Shown: positions 51,501-62,882 of the stretch, in pieces
Position numbering within the stretch: the first letter of the stretch is position 1
Layout: every line of letters starts with the position of its first letter
Origin: Perlucidibaca piscinae DSM 21586
GTDB taxonomy: Bacteria > Pseudomonadota > Gammaproteobacteria > Pseudomonadales > Moraxellaceae
Assembly: GCF_000420045.1 (NCBI RefSeq)
Contig: NZ_ATUE01000010.1
Location: 17,847-81,846, forward strand
Direction: 5' to 3'
Length of the DNA: 64,000 nucleotides
The notes under the pieces: model-generated
What the model saw: the letters and a program-made list of their open reading frames with translations, nothing else
What the model was told of the DNA's origin: nothing
The model's database searches: none
Position numbers and translations under genes: made by a program

Positions 51501-51918
51501 TGACGTCGCGGTGCATGGGCGCCAGCAGGGCCAGCACGTCGGTCTGGAGGGCGAACGGCACCCCCTTGGCCTGCATGCTGGCGATCAGCACCTCCACCAG
51601 GGCATTGAAATGCGCCTTGGTGATGGTCATGCCGGCGTGCGCGCTTTTCATGTCCTGGCCGGCGTATTTGCAGGGCCCGCCTGTGGCTTCGCAGACCTGT
51701 TCGGTAAGCAGGGCGGAGAGACGAATCGCGTTGGTGTTGCGGAACTGGTCGCCGATGCGCGGGTCCGCCGCGACACGACTGACGAAATCATCCATCACGG
51801 CGCGGATGGACTCCTTGCCGCCGAGCTTGTCGTAGAGGGTCGTGGCAGTGGCCGTGGAGGCCAGTGCCGGTTGCGCAAGCCCCACGCAGAGGGCAATCAG
51901 CATCAGGGATTTCTTCAT
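51487..51918 (-). CDS. Group 1 truncated haemoglobin with signal peptide
   Basis: 143 residues. Signal peptide MKKSLMLIALCVGLAQPALA, so it is periplasmic, unlike typical cytoplasmic trHbs. The globin part starts TLYDKLGGKESIRAVMDDFVSRVAAD; the proximal haem His is probably in SAHAGMTITKAHFNALVEVL. A CEATGGPCKY segment is also typical. Likely binds O2 or NO in the periplasm. Next gene upstream on the same strand is DUF3034, 15 bp away, so they form an operon. Overlaps the cupin gene by 14 bp. Confidence 0.88.
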   Translation of the reverse strand: MKKSLMLIALCVGLAQPALASTATATTLYDKLGGKESIRAVMDDFVSRVAADPRIGDQFRNTNAIRLSALLTEQVCEATGGPCKYAGQDMKSAHAGMTITKAHFNALVEVLIASMQAKGVPFALQTDVLALLAPMHRDVITVK

Positions 51919-51933
51919 GATTGGTGGCTCCTG

Positions 51934-52860
51934 TCAGTAGGAAAACTGGGCGGACACGTAGTAGCCGGTCTGATCGCGGTTGCTGGTCGTGGCCGGCACG
52001 ATGCGACCCAGATCGACGTAGCCCGCAGTCAGGGAGACGTTCTTGCGTGGTGCCCAGGCCACGAAGACGTCCTTCCAGTCGTCGGAGGCAAGGCCGTTGC
52101 GACCACCACCCACGGGACGAAGCTCGAGGTTGTCTGGCATGGCACGGTATTCGGCACCTACTGCGAGGTTGTTGCGCAGCAGCTTTGCCACCGACACTTC
52201 TGGCATGATCTGGTATCCAGAGCTGCCATTGGCACCGAAGCCAAGCAGACCGTTCTGATTTGCCTCAGTGGCGCGAAGCGTGGCATTGATCAATACGGCG
52301 GGCTTCAAGAACAGTTTGGTGGCGCTGACGTAGAAATCTGTGCCGCTGGTGTCGGCACCTACACTGTTGAGAATGCCTTCGATCCTGTTGCCGGCGTCCA
52401 GACGCTTGTGCTGCACGCCGACGGCAACCTGCGGCAGCCAGGTGTCAGCGTCGAGGATGGCTTCGCCGAGCACACGGTACTTGACCCCGACGATGACCTG
52501 GTCAAGCTCCTGCCCGGGTGCGCCCAGCTGGCGGCTGGTGGGGCCGGTGTCCAGCGACTGGCTGCCTACGGAGAACTCCAGCCGGTCATCCCAGGCCACC
52601 ATGGCGCCGAGGGTGTCGAGGCGATAGTCCTGGGTGCGTGCCTGCGAGACATTGGCGGCCACGCCCCACTCGTTGTCAGTGGCCTGGGTGCCGATCAGGG
52701 CCCAGGGCGTGAGTCCGCCGCCGCCGCTGCCTTCGATGGTGCTGACACCACCGGTCAGCACCAGCTTGCCGCTGGCAGAATGGGCAGCGGGTGACAGGCC
52801 CAGGGTCACGGTGGCGACAGCGAGGCCCATGGCCTGCAGAACATGTCGTGTCGGTTTCAT
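51934..52860 (-). CDS. DUF3034 outer-membrane-like protein
   Basis: 308 residues from ATG 52860. Signal peptide to about PAAHSA. Beta-rich sequence with SGKLVLTGGVSTIEGSGGGGLTPWALIG, VGVKYRVLGEAILDADTWLPQVAVGVQHK and a final aromatic QFSY, consistent with a small beta-barrel. Family function unknown; pairing with the periplasmic haemoglobin suggests a related role in gas or redox biology. Confidence 0.85.
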   Translation of the reverse strand: MKPTRHVLQAMGLAVATVTLGLSPAAHSASGKLVLTGGVSTIEGSGGGGLTPWALIGTQATDNEWGVAANVSQARTQDYRLDTLGAMVAWDDRLEFSVGSQSLDTGPTSRQLGAPGQELDQVIVGVKYRVLGEAILDADTWLPQVAVGVQHKRLDAGNRIEGILNSVGADTSGTDFYVSATKLFLKPAVLINATLRATEANQNGLLGFGANGSSGYQIMPEVSVAKLLRNNLAVGAEYRAMPDNLELRPVGGGRNGLASDDWKDVFVAWAPRKNVSLTAGYVDLGRIVPATTSNRDQTGYYVSAQFSY

Positions 52861-52999
52861 GAAGTCACCTGTGTTCGATGTGGCAGGTCGCCGGGGCATC
52901 CGGCGCCAGTGACGTCATTGAACCGGTGTCGGTGCGGTCGGCGATCCGTCGACCTGCGGAGCGGATGATCTGCCGTTCGGCAGAGTGGAGAGGATTCGG

Positions 53000-53863
53000 A
53001 TGGCGACGAAGACCCGCCTGACCACGGCAGGATCGACGAGGAGTTCAGTCGGTCGGCTGCTGGCAGGCCTGCTGCTTGCGACGACTGCCGTGCCGGCAGC
53101 GGCTGACCTCGCGTCCGTGCTGAACCAGCGCTGCGCGACCGGGAGTCATGCGGCGCCGGTGGTGCTTATCCACGGCACCTTTGCCAGCACGCGGCGCGCT
53201 TTCTCCAGCCTGGCGCCCGCGTTGCACGGTGATGGGCACTGTCTGTTCGCGCTCAATTACGGACGCCGGGGACCGCTGGGGCCGAACGGGATTGATGACG
53301 TGTCGCGCTCGGCGGCGCAGGTGCGCGAGTTCGTGCAGCAGGTGCTGGAGCGAACCGGTGCGGCACGCGTCAGTCTGGTCGGGCATTCGCAGGGCGGCCT
53401 GCTGGCTTTCATGGTGGCCAATGAGCCAGCGCTGGCAGGGCGGGTGGCGCGTCTGGTGGCCGTCGCACCCAGCATCAACGGCACCGACCGGGTGCCGGCG
53501 GATCTTGCGCTGCCGCATTGTCCGGCCTGCATGCAGCAGGGACGCCAGTCAGCGTTCATCCAGGCGCTGCAGCGCCAGCGGCGCAACCCCGAGGGGGTGC
53601 AGAGCCTGATCGTGGCCACGGCCAACGACCGCGTGGTGACTCCGGTGGCTGCACAGTTCCTGCAGGAGCCCGGGGTGCGCAACCTGCTGCTGCAGGATCT
53701 GCACCCGGGGTTGCGGGCGTCGCACTCCGGCGTCATGCATACGCCGGAGCTGATTGCCGTGGTGCGCGACTTTCTCGCGCCGGAGGCGGGAATGAATGCT
53801 GAACGCGCCCCAATAACGGCAACGGCAACGGCAACGGCTCAGCCAGGCAGTGGGCAGGAGTGA
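53000..53863 (+). CDS. Secreted lipase/esterase (alpha/beta hydrolase)
   Basis: 287 residues from ATG 53000 with GAGAGGA upstream. Signal peptide VGRLLAGLLLATTAVPAAA. Oxyanion VVLIHGTFASTRRAFSSL, nucleophile elbow LVGHSQGGLLA near residue 125, acid in ATANDRVVTP, His probably in ASHSGVMHTPE. Resembles small extracellular triacylglycerol lipases. The end is a short Thr/Ala repeat (TATATATA). Convergent with an AraC gene one base away. Confidence 0.88.
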   Translation: MATKTRLTTAGSTRSSVGRLLAGLLLATTAVPAAADLASVLNQRCATGSHAAPVVLIHGTFASTRRAFSSLAPALHGDGHCLFALNYGRRGPLGPNGIDDVSRSAAQVREFVQQVLERTGAARVSLVGHSQGGLLAFMVANEPALAGRVARLVAVAPSINGTDRVPADLALPHCPACMQQGRQSAFIQALQRQRRNPEGVQSLIVATANDRVVTPVAAQFLQEPGVRNLLLQDLHPGLRASHSGVMHTPELIAVVRDFLAPEAGMNAERAPITATATATAQPGSGQE

Positions 53864-53864
53864 A

Positions 53865-54890
53865 TCATTTTTGAGGCAAGCCCAGTGCCTGCCGGCGGTA
53901 GGTGGACGGCGTGCGCCCCTGCCAGTGCCGGAACGCCAGGGTGAAGCTGCGGCGCTCGCGGTAGCCGAGCTTGAGCGCGATGCTGTCGATGTCCAGCGCG
54001 GGGTCGCGCAGCATGGTGCAGGCCAGTTCCTCGCGCAGGCGGTCGCGCAGATCGGCATAGCCGGTGCCTGCCGCGCGCAACTGGCGCTGCAGAGTGCGCG
54101 GATGCACATGCAGGCAGGCCGCGACGCCGGCCAGTCCGTCACCGAGCAGGGCGGGCTGGCGGCGTAGCAGCACCTCGACCTGCGAGCTGACGCCAGGCGC
54201 CACGCCGTCACCCAGCATGCGTCGACGTATGGTTTCCTCGGCGGCGGCATGGGCCTGGGGCAGGGCACCCGGCAGCCTGCCATCGAGCAACCGGCTGTCG
54301 CCGTGCAGGGTATTGTCGTCAGCGCCGAAGCGCACCGGACAGCCGAACCAGCGCGTGTAGGCATCGATGCTGCCGTGCGGCGCATGACGGAAGTCGATGG
54401 CGCGAACCACCGGCGCATCCGGTGCCACCACCCGGCCCAGGTGCACGGCGACTGCCGTCATCAGCTCGATCAGCAGCGGGTGATCGTGCAGGCGAGGTTC
54501 GTCACTGCGCACGCGCGGGTGCAGCAGGGCCTCGGGGGCACGATCAACGATCTCGAAACCCAGGCCCGGATGCACCAGCACCGGTACCCAGTCCAGCAGG
54601 CGGTGCAGCTGGCGAAGGGTGGTGGCACTGGCGAGGAAGGCGGCCACCGCCGGCTGGCCGTCGAAATTGAAGACATCGGCGAGCGCGAACACGAAACGTC
54701 CCTGCGTCGTGCCGGCCTCCAGCTGTTCGATCAGCGCTGCCACCAGCGACAGCGGCCAGGCCGGCGGATCGCCGTCACCGGTGTGCAGACCCAGCTGCAG
54801 GCTGGCCAGCACTGGCTTCAGGTCGCTGCCGCTGCGGGCGGCGGCCATGGTCAGCAGGCTGAGAAAGTGCAGTCCGAGGGCATGGGCCAT
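53865..54890 (-). CDS. AraC-family regulator (Arabinose_bd type)
   Basis: 341 residues. Ligand-binding domain in the first 230; C-terminal tandem HTH with LAGVAACLHVHPRTLQRQLRAAG and IDSIALKLGYRERRSFTLAFRHWQG. Same architecture as the regulator at 39114-40139. Divergent from the metal-dependent hydrolase gene at 54991, its likely target. Confidence 0.9.
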   Translation of the reverse strand: MAHALGLHFLSLLTMAAARSGSDLKPVLASLQLGLHTGDGDPPAWPLSLVAALIEQLEAGTTQGRFVFALADVFNFDGQPAVAAFLASATTLRQLHRLLDWVPVLVHPGLGFEIVDRAPEALLHPRVRSDEPRLHDHPLLIELMTAVAVHLGRVVAPDAPVVRAIDFRHAPHGSIDAYTRWFGCPVRFGADDNTLHGDSRLLDGRLPGALPQAHAAAEETIRRRMLGDGVAPGVSSQVEVLLRRQPALLGDGLAGVAACLHVHPRTLQRQLRAAGTGYADLRDRLREELACTMLRDPALDIDSIALKLGYRERRSFTLAFRHWQGRTPSTYRRQALGLPQK

Positions 54891-54990
54891 GATGTCGCCA
54901 TTTATTCCTTTTCTGTCGCGATACTATCCCTTGTCGGGCGCTTCTGTCGCCACAATCAATCCGTCACCTGTCGGGATGGAGAACCCCACC

Positions 54991-55872
54991 ATGGCGCGTC
55001 ATGCACACAAGGAAACCATCGTGGTCCGCAAGGATCTGGATTTCGGCCTGGATTCGGACGACATCCCGCGTTACTGGATGGCCGGCGATGCCTACCGCAC
55101 CCGCGTCTTCGACGCCATCCAGGCCACCTTCCCGGATGGCGAGCGCTACTTCATCTCGGCGGTGCGCGCCTTCCGCGACCGCATCCAGGATCCCGAGCTG
55201 CTGCAGGCGGTGAAGGATTTCACCATGCAGGAAGGCCAGCACGGCCAGGTGCACACGCGCTACAACGAGCGCCTGCGCCGCCAGGGCATCGATGTCGAGG
55301 CCTTCGTCAAGCACACCCGTGCCATGTGCGACGGTCGTCTGCAGCGTCTGTCGCCGGAGTACAACGTGGCGCTGACTGCCGCGCTGGAGCATTTCACCGC
55401 CATGATGGCGGACCTGTTCTTCGCCGAGAAAGCCGTGCTCGAGGGTGCCGATCCGCGCGTGCGCGCCATGTTCGCCTGGCATGCCATCGAGGAGATGGAG
55501 CACAAGTCGGTGGCCTATGACGTCATGCAGCAGATTGCCGGCGTTGGTTACTTCACCCGAGTCCTGGCCATGACCCATGCCACCGCCTCGTTCTCGCTGT
55601 ATTCCGTGGTCGCACCCTGGTTCATGCTGGCGATGGACGGCTACACGGTGCGCGAGCGCGTGTCGCTGTACGGTCGCGGCCTGGGCTGGCTGCTGGGCCC
55701 GCGCAAGGGCGTGATGCGTCGCCTGCTGCCGATGATCGCCAGCTACTACCGTCCCGGCTTCCACCCCGAGGACCTGCCCACGGTGCACAACTACGGCGCC
55801 TGGGTGGCAGCCTATGCCGAATCGGGCGACCCGCTTGCAGCCGCCGACGCCATGCATGCGGCGGCGGCCTGA
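54991..55872 (+). CDS. Predicted metal-dependent hydrolase (PF10118 type)
   Basis: 293 residues (ATG 54976 also in frame). Carboxylate and His residues appear in ferritin-like spacing: DFTMQEGQHGQVHTRYNERL, ALEHFTAMMADLFF and WHAIEEMEHKSVAYDVM. One hydrophobic segment (SLYSVVAPWFMLAMDG). Found with AraC regulators in lipid-degrading proteobacteria; activity unproven. The stop overlaps the PhzF-like gene start (TGATG). Confidence 0.82.
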   Translation: MARHAHKETIVVRKDLDFGLDSDDIPRYWMAGDAYRTRVFDAIQATFPDGERYFISAVRAFRDRIQDPELLQAVKDFTMQEGQHGQVHTRYNERLRRQGIDVEAFVKHTRAMCDGRLQRLSPEYNVALTAALEHFTAMMADLFFAEKAVLEGADPRVRAMFAWHAIEEMEHKSVAYDVMQQIAGVGYFTRVLAMTHATASFSLYSVVAPWFMLAMDGYTVRERVSLYGRGLGWLLGPRKGVMRRLLPMIASYYRPGFHPEDLPTVHNYGAWVAAYAESGDPLAAADAMHAAAA

Positions 55873-56810
55873 TGCCCGTGACGGAGCATGCGCTGCATGT
55901 CGTTGACGTGTTCTCGGCGCAGCCCCTGCGCGGCAACCCGGTTGCCGTGGTGCTGGATGCCGAGGGCCTGAGCACGGCCGACATGCAGGCCATCGCGGCC
56001 TGGACCAACCTGTCCGAGACCACGTTCGTGCTGCCGGCCGATCATCCCGACGCGGATTACCGGCTGCGCATCTTCACGCCGCGCGGCGAGCTGCCGTTCG
56101 CCGGACACCCCACGCTGGGCAGTGCCCACGCCCTGCTGGCCAGCGGACGCTTGCGTGCCCGCCAGGGTGAGCTGGTGCAGTCCTGCGCGGTGGGGCAGAT
56201 ACGCCTGCGTGTCGAGGCTGCTGACGTGCCAGCCGAGGCAGATGACAGGACGGCAGCTGATGCAGCGACATCCGTGCAGCGTCTGGTGCTGACCTTGCCT
56301 GAGGCCAGGCTGCAGGACGTGTCCGAGGAGATGGTGGCGACGCTCCAGCTCGTGCTGGGGGCCGCACTGCGCACGGGGTGCGTGCCGAGCGTGGTCGATG
56401 TCGGGCCACGCTGGCTGGTCGCCGAGCTGCCGTCCGTGCAGGCACTGCTGGCCCTCACGCCGGATCAGGCGGCCAGCGCGCACCTCGAGCAGCGCCTGTC
56501 GGTCACTGGTATCACCGTGTTCGCGCGCGCGCCGGGGGAGACGCTGGCGCTCGAGGTACGTTCGTTTGCGGCCTCCAGCGGCATCAGCGAGGACCCGGTC
56601 TGCGGCAGCGGCAACGGGGCGGTGGCGGCCTTTCTGCAGCTGACGGGCATGCTGCCAGCGACAGGTGCGCGTTACGTCGCGCGCCAGGGGCGCTGCGTCG
56701 GCCGCGACGGCCAGGTGCATGTCCACGTCACCGGCACCGGTCGCATCGAGGTCGGCGGCGACTGCGTCACCACGCTGGCGGGCGTTCTGCGTCTGCCGGC
56801 CCCCCTGTGA
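55872..56810 (+). CDS. PhzF-family isomerase-like protein
   Basis: 312 residues, slightly longer than the usual 260-300. HVVDVFSAQPLRGNPVAVVLDA and the catalytic Glu in WTNLSETTFVLP are clear; DYRLRIFTPRGELPFAGHPTLGSA and GISEDPVCGSGNGAVAAFL complete both halves of the diaminopimelate-epimerase-like fold. Substrate unknown; no phenazine genes nearby. Co-transcribed with the metal-dependent hydrolase. Confidence 0.9.
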   Translation: MPVTEHALHVVDVFSAQPLRGNPVAVVLDAEGLSTADMQAIAAWTNLSETTFVLPADHPDADYRLRIFTPRGELPFAGHPTLGSAHALLASGRLRARQGELVQSCAVGQIRLRVEAADVPAEADDRTAADAATSVQRLVLTLPEARLQDVSEEMVATLQLVLGAALRTGCVPSVVDVGPRWLVAELPSVQALLALTPDQAASAHLEQRLSVTGITVFARAPGETLALEVRSFAASSGISEDPVCGSGNGAVAAFLQLTGMLPATGARYVARQGRCVGRDGQVHVHVTGTGRIEVGGDCVTTLAGVLRLPAPL

Positions 56811-56829
56811 ATCGCTTCAAACTGACGTT

Positions 56830-58266
56830 TCAGCCCGGCGCGCGTTTGCGCTGACGGCGCAGATCTTCCAGCGCCACCGTCAGCAGTTCCTCGATGGTCG
56901 GGTGATACCAGGGCAGCTCCAGCAGACTGTTTATGGTCTCGCCACGCGTGATCGCCAGCGCCAGCAGATGGCCGAGGTGCTCGCCGGCCGGCGCGAACAG
57001 CGCGGCCCCGAGCAGGCGGCCGCTGTCGCGGTCGGCATAGAGACGAATCATGGCCTGCATGCTGTCCAGGATGCGCAGACGTCCGTTGGCCTCGCCCGAG
57101 GCGGTGCCGATCAGTGCCGTGGCCGGATCCAGTTCGCCATGGCGCAGGCCGACATGCACGATGTCCGGGTCGCTGAAGGTGATGCTCAGCGGCACCTGGC
57201 GCGGTGCTGGTGATGTGGCTCCGGCATTCACGTGTCCGGGCGTGTCGGCGGCTGCGGCTCTGGCTGCCAGCACCGTGGCTGCGGCATGGCGGCCGGCGCG
57301 CCGGCCCTCGTCGGTGGCCTCGTGGAACAGGGTCCGGCTGGCGTTGGCATCGCCGATCACGTAGACCGGATGGCCGGCGATCTTCAGGGTCAGCGGATCG
57401 ATGTCAGGCAGGCCGCGCGATGATGTCGCGATGCCGGCGGCGGCAAGATCCAGCCCGGCCAGATTGGGGCGACGTCCGGCGGCCACCAGCAGGGCATCCA
57501 CCGTGGTCTCCTTCTCGCCTGCGCGCAGTCGCACGCCATCCGCAGCCGGCTCGGCCGTTGCCGGCTGGCCCAGCCACAGCGTCAGCTCCCCGGCCACGCT
57601 GGCCTGCACCCGCTCCGACAGCACCGGATCGTCGATGCCGGCGAAACTGCTGGAGCCGGCCAGATGTACCTGTACCCCGAGACGGCTCAGGGCCAGACCC
57701 ATCTCCAGCCCGAGCGCGCCGGAACCGATGACGCCGATGCGCGCCGGCAGGCTCTCCTGCTCGAACAGGGTGTTGGTGGTCAGGCAGCGATCGGCCACCG
57801 CCTGCAGGTTGTCGGGCAGGAAGGGCGTGGAGCCGACCGCGAGGATGACCTGCGCCGCCGTGACCACGACCTCGCCCTCGGCGGTGCTCACCGTCAGCTC
57901 GCCGGCTGCCGTGAAGCGGGCGCGACCGTTGATCAGCTGATCGGCACCCAGCTTGCGCGCGGTGCCGGCAGCAGCACCGGCAAAGTGGTCACGACCCTGG
58001 CGCAGCCGTTGCCAGGTCTGCCCCAGGTCGATGCGCAGGTTTTCCTGGCCAGTCATGCCCCAGTCGGCCATCTCGCGACGCGTGCGCCACAGGCTGGCGG
58101 CGTGCAGCGCCAGCTTGGAGGGCATGCAGCCGACGCGGGCACAGGTGGTGCCCAGCGGACCGTGATCGATGAGCACGTAGGACAGGCCCGCGCGGCGGGC
58201 CTCGCTGATGGCGAACATGCCGGCAGTGCCGGCGCCGACGATGGCGACATCCACATCAAGACGCAT
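56830..58266 (-). CDS. Dihydrolipoamide dehydrogenase-like pyridine nucleotide-disulfide oxidoreductase
   Basis: 478 residues. FAD motif VAIVGAGTAGMFAISEARRAG, redox disulfide TTCARVGCMPSK, NAD motif VIGSGALGLEMGLALSRLG and the C-terminal His-Glu in LPWYHPTIEE. It stands alone, not with the alpha-keto acid dehydrogenase subunits, so it could be a dispersed lpd or a related reductase. Convergent with the PhzF gene. Confidence 0.9.
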   Translation of the reverse strand: MRLDVDVAIVGAGTAGMFAISEARRAGLSYVLIDHGPLGTTCARVGCMPSKLALHAASLWRTRREMADWGMTGQENLRIDLGQTWQRLRQGRDHFAGAAAGTARKLGADQLINGRARFTAAGELTVSTAEGEVVVTAAQVILAVGSTPFLPDNLQAVADRCLTTNTLFEQESLPARIGVIGSGALGLEMGLALSRLGVQVHLAGSSSFAGIDDPVLSERVQASVAGELTLWLGQPATAEPAADGVRLRAGEKETTVDALLVAAGRRPNLAGLDLAAAGIATSSRGLPDIDPLTLKIAGHPVYVIGDANASRTLFHEATDEGRRAGRHAAATVLAARAAAADTPGHVNAGATSPAPRQVPLSITFSDPDIVHVGLRHGELDPATALIGTASGEANGRLRILDSMQAMIRLYADRDSGRLLGAALFAPAGEHLGHLLALAITRGETINSLLELPWYHPTIEELLTVALEDLRRQRKRAPG

Positions 58267-58356
58267 GGCTGAGGGACTCCTGGTAACGTGTTGGCCGGTG
58301 AAAACGCAGGGTCACACCATGCGGCAGAAGGGGCAGGCCGGACAAGTCGCGGGCAC

Positions 58357-58392
58357 AAAAAACCGCCGCGACCCGGACGGGTGGCGGCGGTT
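58357..58392 (-). terminator. Intrinsic terminator after aspartate aminotransferase gene
   Basis: On the minus strand: AACCGCCGCCACCC-GTCC-GGGTCGCGGCGGTT (one mismatch) followed by a short T run. Confidence 0.88.
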
Positions 58393-58405
58393 CCTGATCA
58401 GCGGC

Positions 58406-59590
58406 TCAGCCTTCGATGGCTTTCTTGATGCGAGCCAGCGCGTCTTCCAGCACCGACATGGCGGTGGCGTAGGAGATGCGCATGTGACCGTCGAGACCGA
58501 AGGCCGAGCCCGGCACCACGGCAACGCCGACGGTGTTGAGCAGGTGTTCGGAGAACTCCAGGTCATTCTTCAGGCCGAGCTTGGCGATCGCGCCCTCGAC
58601 GTTGGCGAAGGCATAGAAGGCGCCGTCGGCCGGCGAGCAGGACACGCCCTCGATGGTGTTGAGGGTTGCCACGACGTAGTCATGACGCTCCTTGAAGGCC
58701 TTGACCATCGGCACAAGCACATCCTGCGGGCCGTTCAGCGCGGCTTCGGCGGCGACCTGCGAGATCGAGGTCGGGTTCGAGGTGGACTGCGACTGCACAT
58801 TGGTCATGGCGGCGATGAGCTTCTGCGGACCGGCGCAGTAGCCGATGCGCCAGCCGGTCATGGCATAGGCCTTGGAAACGCCGTTGAGCACGATGGTGCG
58901 GTCGTACAGGTCCGGTGCCACGGTGACGATGTTCTCGTACTTCTCGGCGGTCCAGATGATGTGCTCGTACATGTCATCGGTGGCGATGAGCACGTGCGGG
59001 TGCTTGCGCAGTACCTCGACCAGGGCCAGCAGCTCGGCTTTGGAGTAGACCATGCCGGTCGGGTTCGACGGCGAGTTCAGCACCAGCAGACGCGTCTTCG
59101 GCGTGATGGCGGCTTCGAGCTGGGCGGCAGTGATCTTGTAGCCCTGCGACTGCGGGCACTCGACGATCACCGGGGTGCCGTCGGCAATGATCACCATGTC
59201 CGGGTAGGAAACCCAGAACGGCGCCGGGATGATGACCTCGTCACCCTTGTTGAGCAGGGCCAGCGACAGGTTGAAGAAGCTCTGCTTGCCGCCGCAGGAC
59301 ACGAGGATCTGGTTTGCCGCGTAGTCCAGGCCTTGGTCGCGCTTGAACTTGGCGATGATGGCCTTCTTCAGGCCCGGGGTACCGTCGACGGCGGTGTACT
59401 TGGTAAAGCCCTTGGCGATGGCTTCCTGAGCTGCCGCCTTGATGTGCTCCGGGGTGTCGAAGTCCGGCTCGCCGGCACCCAGGCCGATGATGTCGCGGCC
59501 GGCGGCCTTCAGCTCGGCAGCCTTCTTGGTCACGGCGAGGGTGGGCGAGGGCTTGATGCTGAGCACGCGTTGCGAGAGCTGGATGTCCAA
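58406..59590 (-). CDS. aspC: Aspartate/aromatic aminotransferase (class Ib, AspC-like)
   Basis: 394 residues. Starts at TTG 59590, with AGGAG six bases upstream; no ATG gives a better fit to the conserved start DIQLSQRVLSIKPSPTLAV. PLP signature VSKAYAMTGWRIGYCAG contains the Schiff-base Lys; NSPSNPTGMVYS and FWVSYPDMV are also typical. Transfers amino groups between aspartate and 2-oxoglutarate. Confidence 0.92.
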   Translation of the reverse strand: MDIQLSQRVLSIKPSPTLAVTKKAAELKAAGRDIIGLGAGEPDFDTPEHIKAAAQEAIAKGFTKYTAVDGTPGLKKAIIAKFKRDQGLDYAANQILVSCGGKQSFFNLSLALLNKGDEVIIPAPFWVSYPDMVIIADGTPVIVECPQSQGYKITAAQLEAAITPKTRLLVLNSPSNPTGMVYSKAELLALVEVLRKHPHVLIATDDMYEHIIWTAEKYENIVTVAPDLYDRTIVLNGVSKAYAMTGWRIGYCAGPQKLIAAMTNVQSQSTSNPTSISQVAAEAALNGPQDVLVPMVKAFKERHDYVVATLNTIEGVSCSPADGAFYAFANVEGAIAKLGLKNDLEFSEHLLNTVGVAVVPGSAFGLDGHMRISYATAMSVLEDALARIKKAIEG

Positions 59591-59673
59591 GGGTATCTCC
59601 TGGTGATCAAGTGGGCCGGGGATCACCCGGCTGCCGGCAGGCAAAACGGCGGAATGATACCGGATCGACGGGG

Positions 59674-60552
59674 TCACGAAAACCGCTGCGTCCCCAGAAT
59701 CGGCGTCAACAAAGGTCGTACGCCGGCGGCCTCGATCTCGGCCAGGAAGCCTGGCAGGTCGACACCGGGCAGCAGGTCGGGCTCGGCATGCACGGGTGTC
59801 AGCATGGTGTCCCAGTGGCAGGGGATGATCCAGCGCGGCTGCAGCAGCCGCACCACGTCGCGCACGTAGTCCGGGCGCGCCTGGCGGCCGATGGCGCAGA
59901 GGCAGACGATGTCGCAGCGGTGCCCGGCCAGTTCCTCCTCGATGAAGTCGGCCGAGTCGATGTGCATGACCGTCAGCGGCCCGGTGTCCAGCAGCCAGTT
60001 CAGCACCAGACCATGCTTGAGCTGATGCATCCGCGGCGGCCAGGGCGGCGGCGCGTGCAGATCGCCGGGGAAGGGGATGCGCCCGAAGATGCGCCCGTGC
60101 CGGGACGGAAAACCACGCAGTGTCCAGGTGCCGGAGGCGATGTCCTCGCGACCGGCGGTCTCGACCAGCTGTGCCTCCGGCAGGCCGGCGGCGCGTCCCA
60201 CCATGGCTGTCGATGACGAGCCGATCAGACGCGCACCGGTCTGCCGGCACAGCTCGGGGCCGTCCAGGATGTGATCGTGGTGGGCATGCCCGATGAGCAC
60301 GTCATCCGCTTCCGGCATCAGCGCGGCAATCAGGTCGGCATCCGGCACCAGGGGGCGGGTCAGCGAGGTCAGCAGGTCCGGACGGGTGACGTAGGGGTCC
60401 AGCACCACCGTGTGCGTGCCGTCGCTGACCACGAAGCCGGCCGTGCCGAGGTAGCGGATGCTCAGGCTGGCCTGCCCGGCGACAACCGTGTTCTCGACAT
60501 AGGGCAGGGGGACGGCTGGCTGCAGGCCGGTCAGGCGCTTGAACAGGGACAT
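59674..60552 (-). CDS. MBL-fold metal-dependent hydrolase (UlaG-like)
   Basis: 292 residues. LGTAGFVVSDGTHTVVLDPYVTRP and the metal motif IGHAHHDHILDGPEL define the beta-lactamase fold of the UlaG/YtkL type; MHIDSADF and IIPCHWDTM carry later ligands. Substrate unknown. A separate unit between aspC and the divergent uvrB. Confidence 0.9.
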   Translation of the reverse strand: MSLFKRLTGLQPAVPLPYVENTVVAGQASLSIRYLGTAGFVVSDGTHTVVLDPYVTRPDLLTSLTRPLVPDADLIAALMPEADDVLIGHAHHDHILDGPELCRQTGARLIGSSSTAMVGRAAGLPEAQLVETAGREDIASGTWTLRGFPSRHGRIFGRIPFPGDLHAPPPWPPRMHQLKHGLVLNWLLDTGPLTVMHIDSADFIEEELAGHRCDIVCLCAIGRQARPDYVRDVVRLLQPRWIIPCHWDTMLTPVHAEPDLLPGVDLPGFLAEIEAAGVRPLLTPILGTQRFS

Positions 60553-60747
60553 GGCGAGTCACTCCGGCAGGGGCATGAGCCTGCTTATACCGGAAAAACG
60601 TGGCTATCGGATGAACCTGCTCGGGGATGACGCTCAGGCGTGATGCGGGCGAACGTCGTAACGATGTTGGCCAAGGCTCGTCGTTCACGTGTCGCCCGCC
60701 CGCGGACCGGCTAGACTGGGGGTTTGCAATCACGGCGGGGCGGGATC

Positions 60748-62802
<2,055 letters not shown>

Positions 62803-62830
62803 GCGATCGCTGGCCGGGAGCCGGAAACGA

Positions 62831-62859
62831 ACAGGCCGCGATCAGAGATCGCGGCCTGT
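62831..62859. terminator. Perfect palindrome between uvrB and RTX gene
   Basis: ACAGGCCGCGATC-AGA-GATCGCGGCCTGT, 13-bp perfect arms. Strong hairpin between convergent genes but without a T run; probable bidirectional terminator. Confidence 0.6.
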
Positions 62860-62882
62860 GGTGTTGCGGAGGTTCTGACGGA

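Noticed and set aside
60553..60747. LexA/SOS box upstream of uvrB
   Set aside because: No CTGT-N8-ACAG match visible in the gap.
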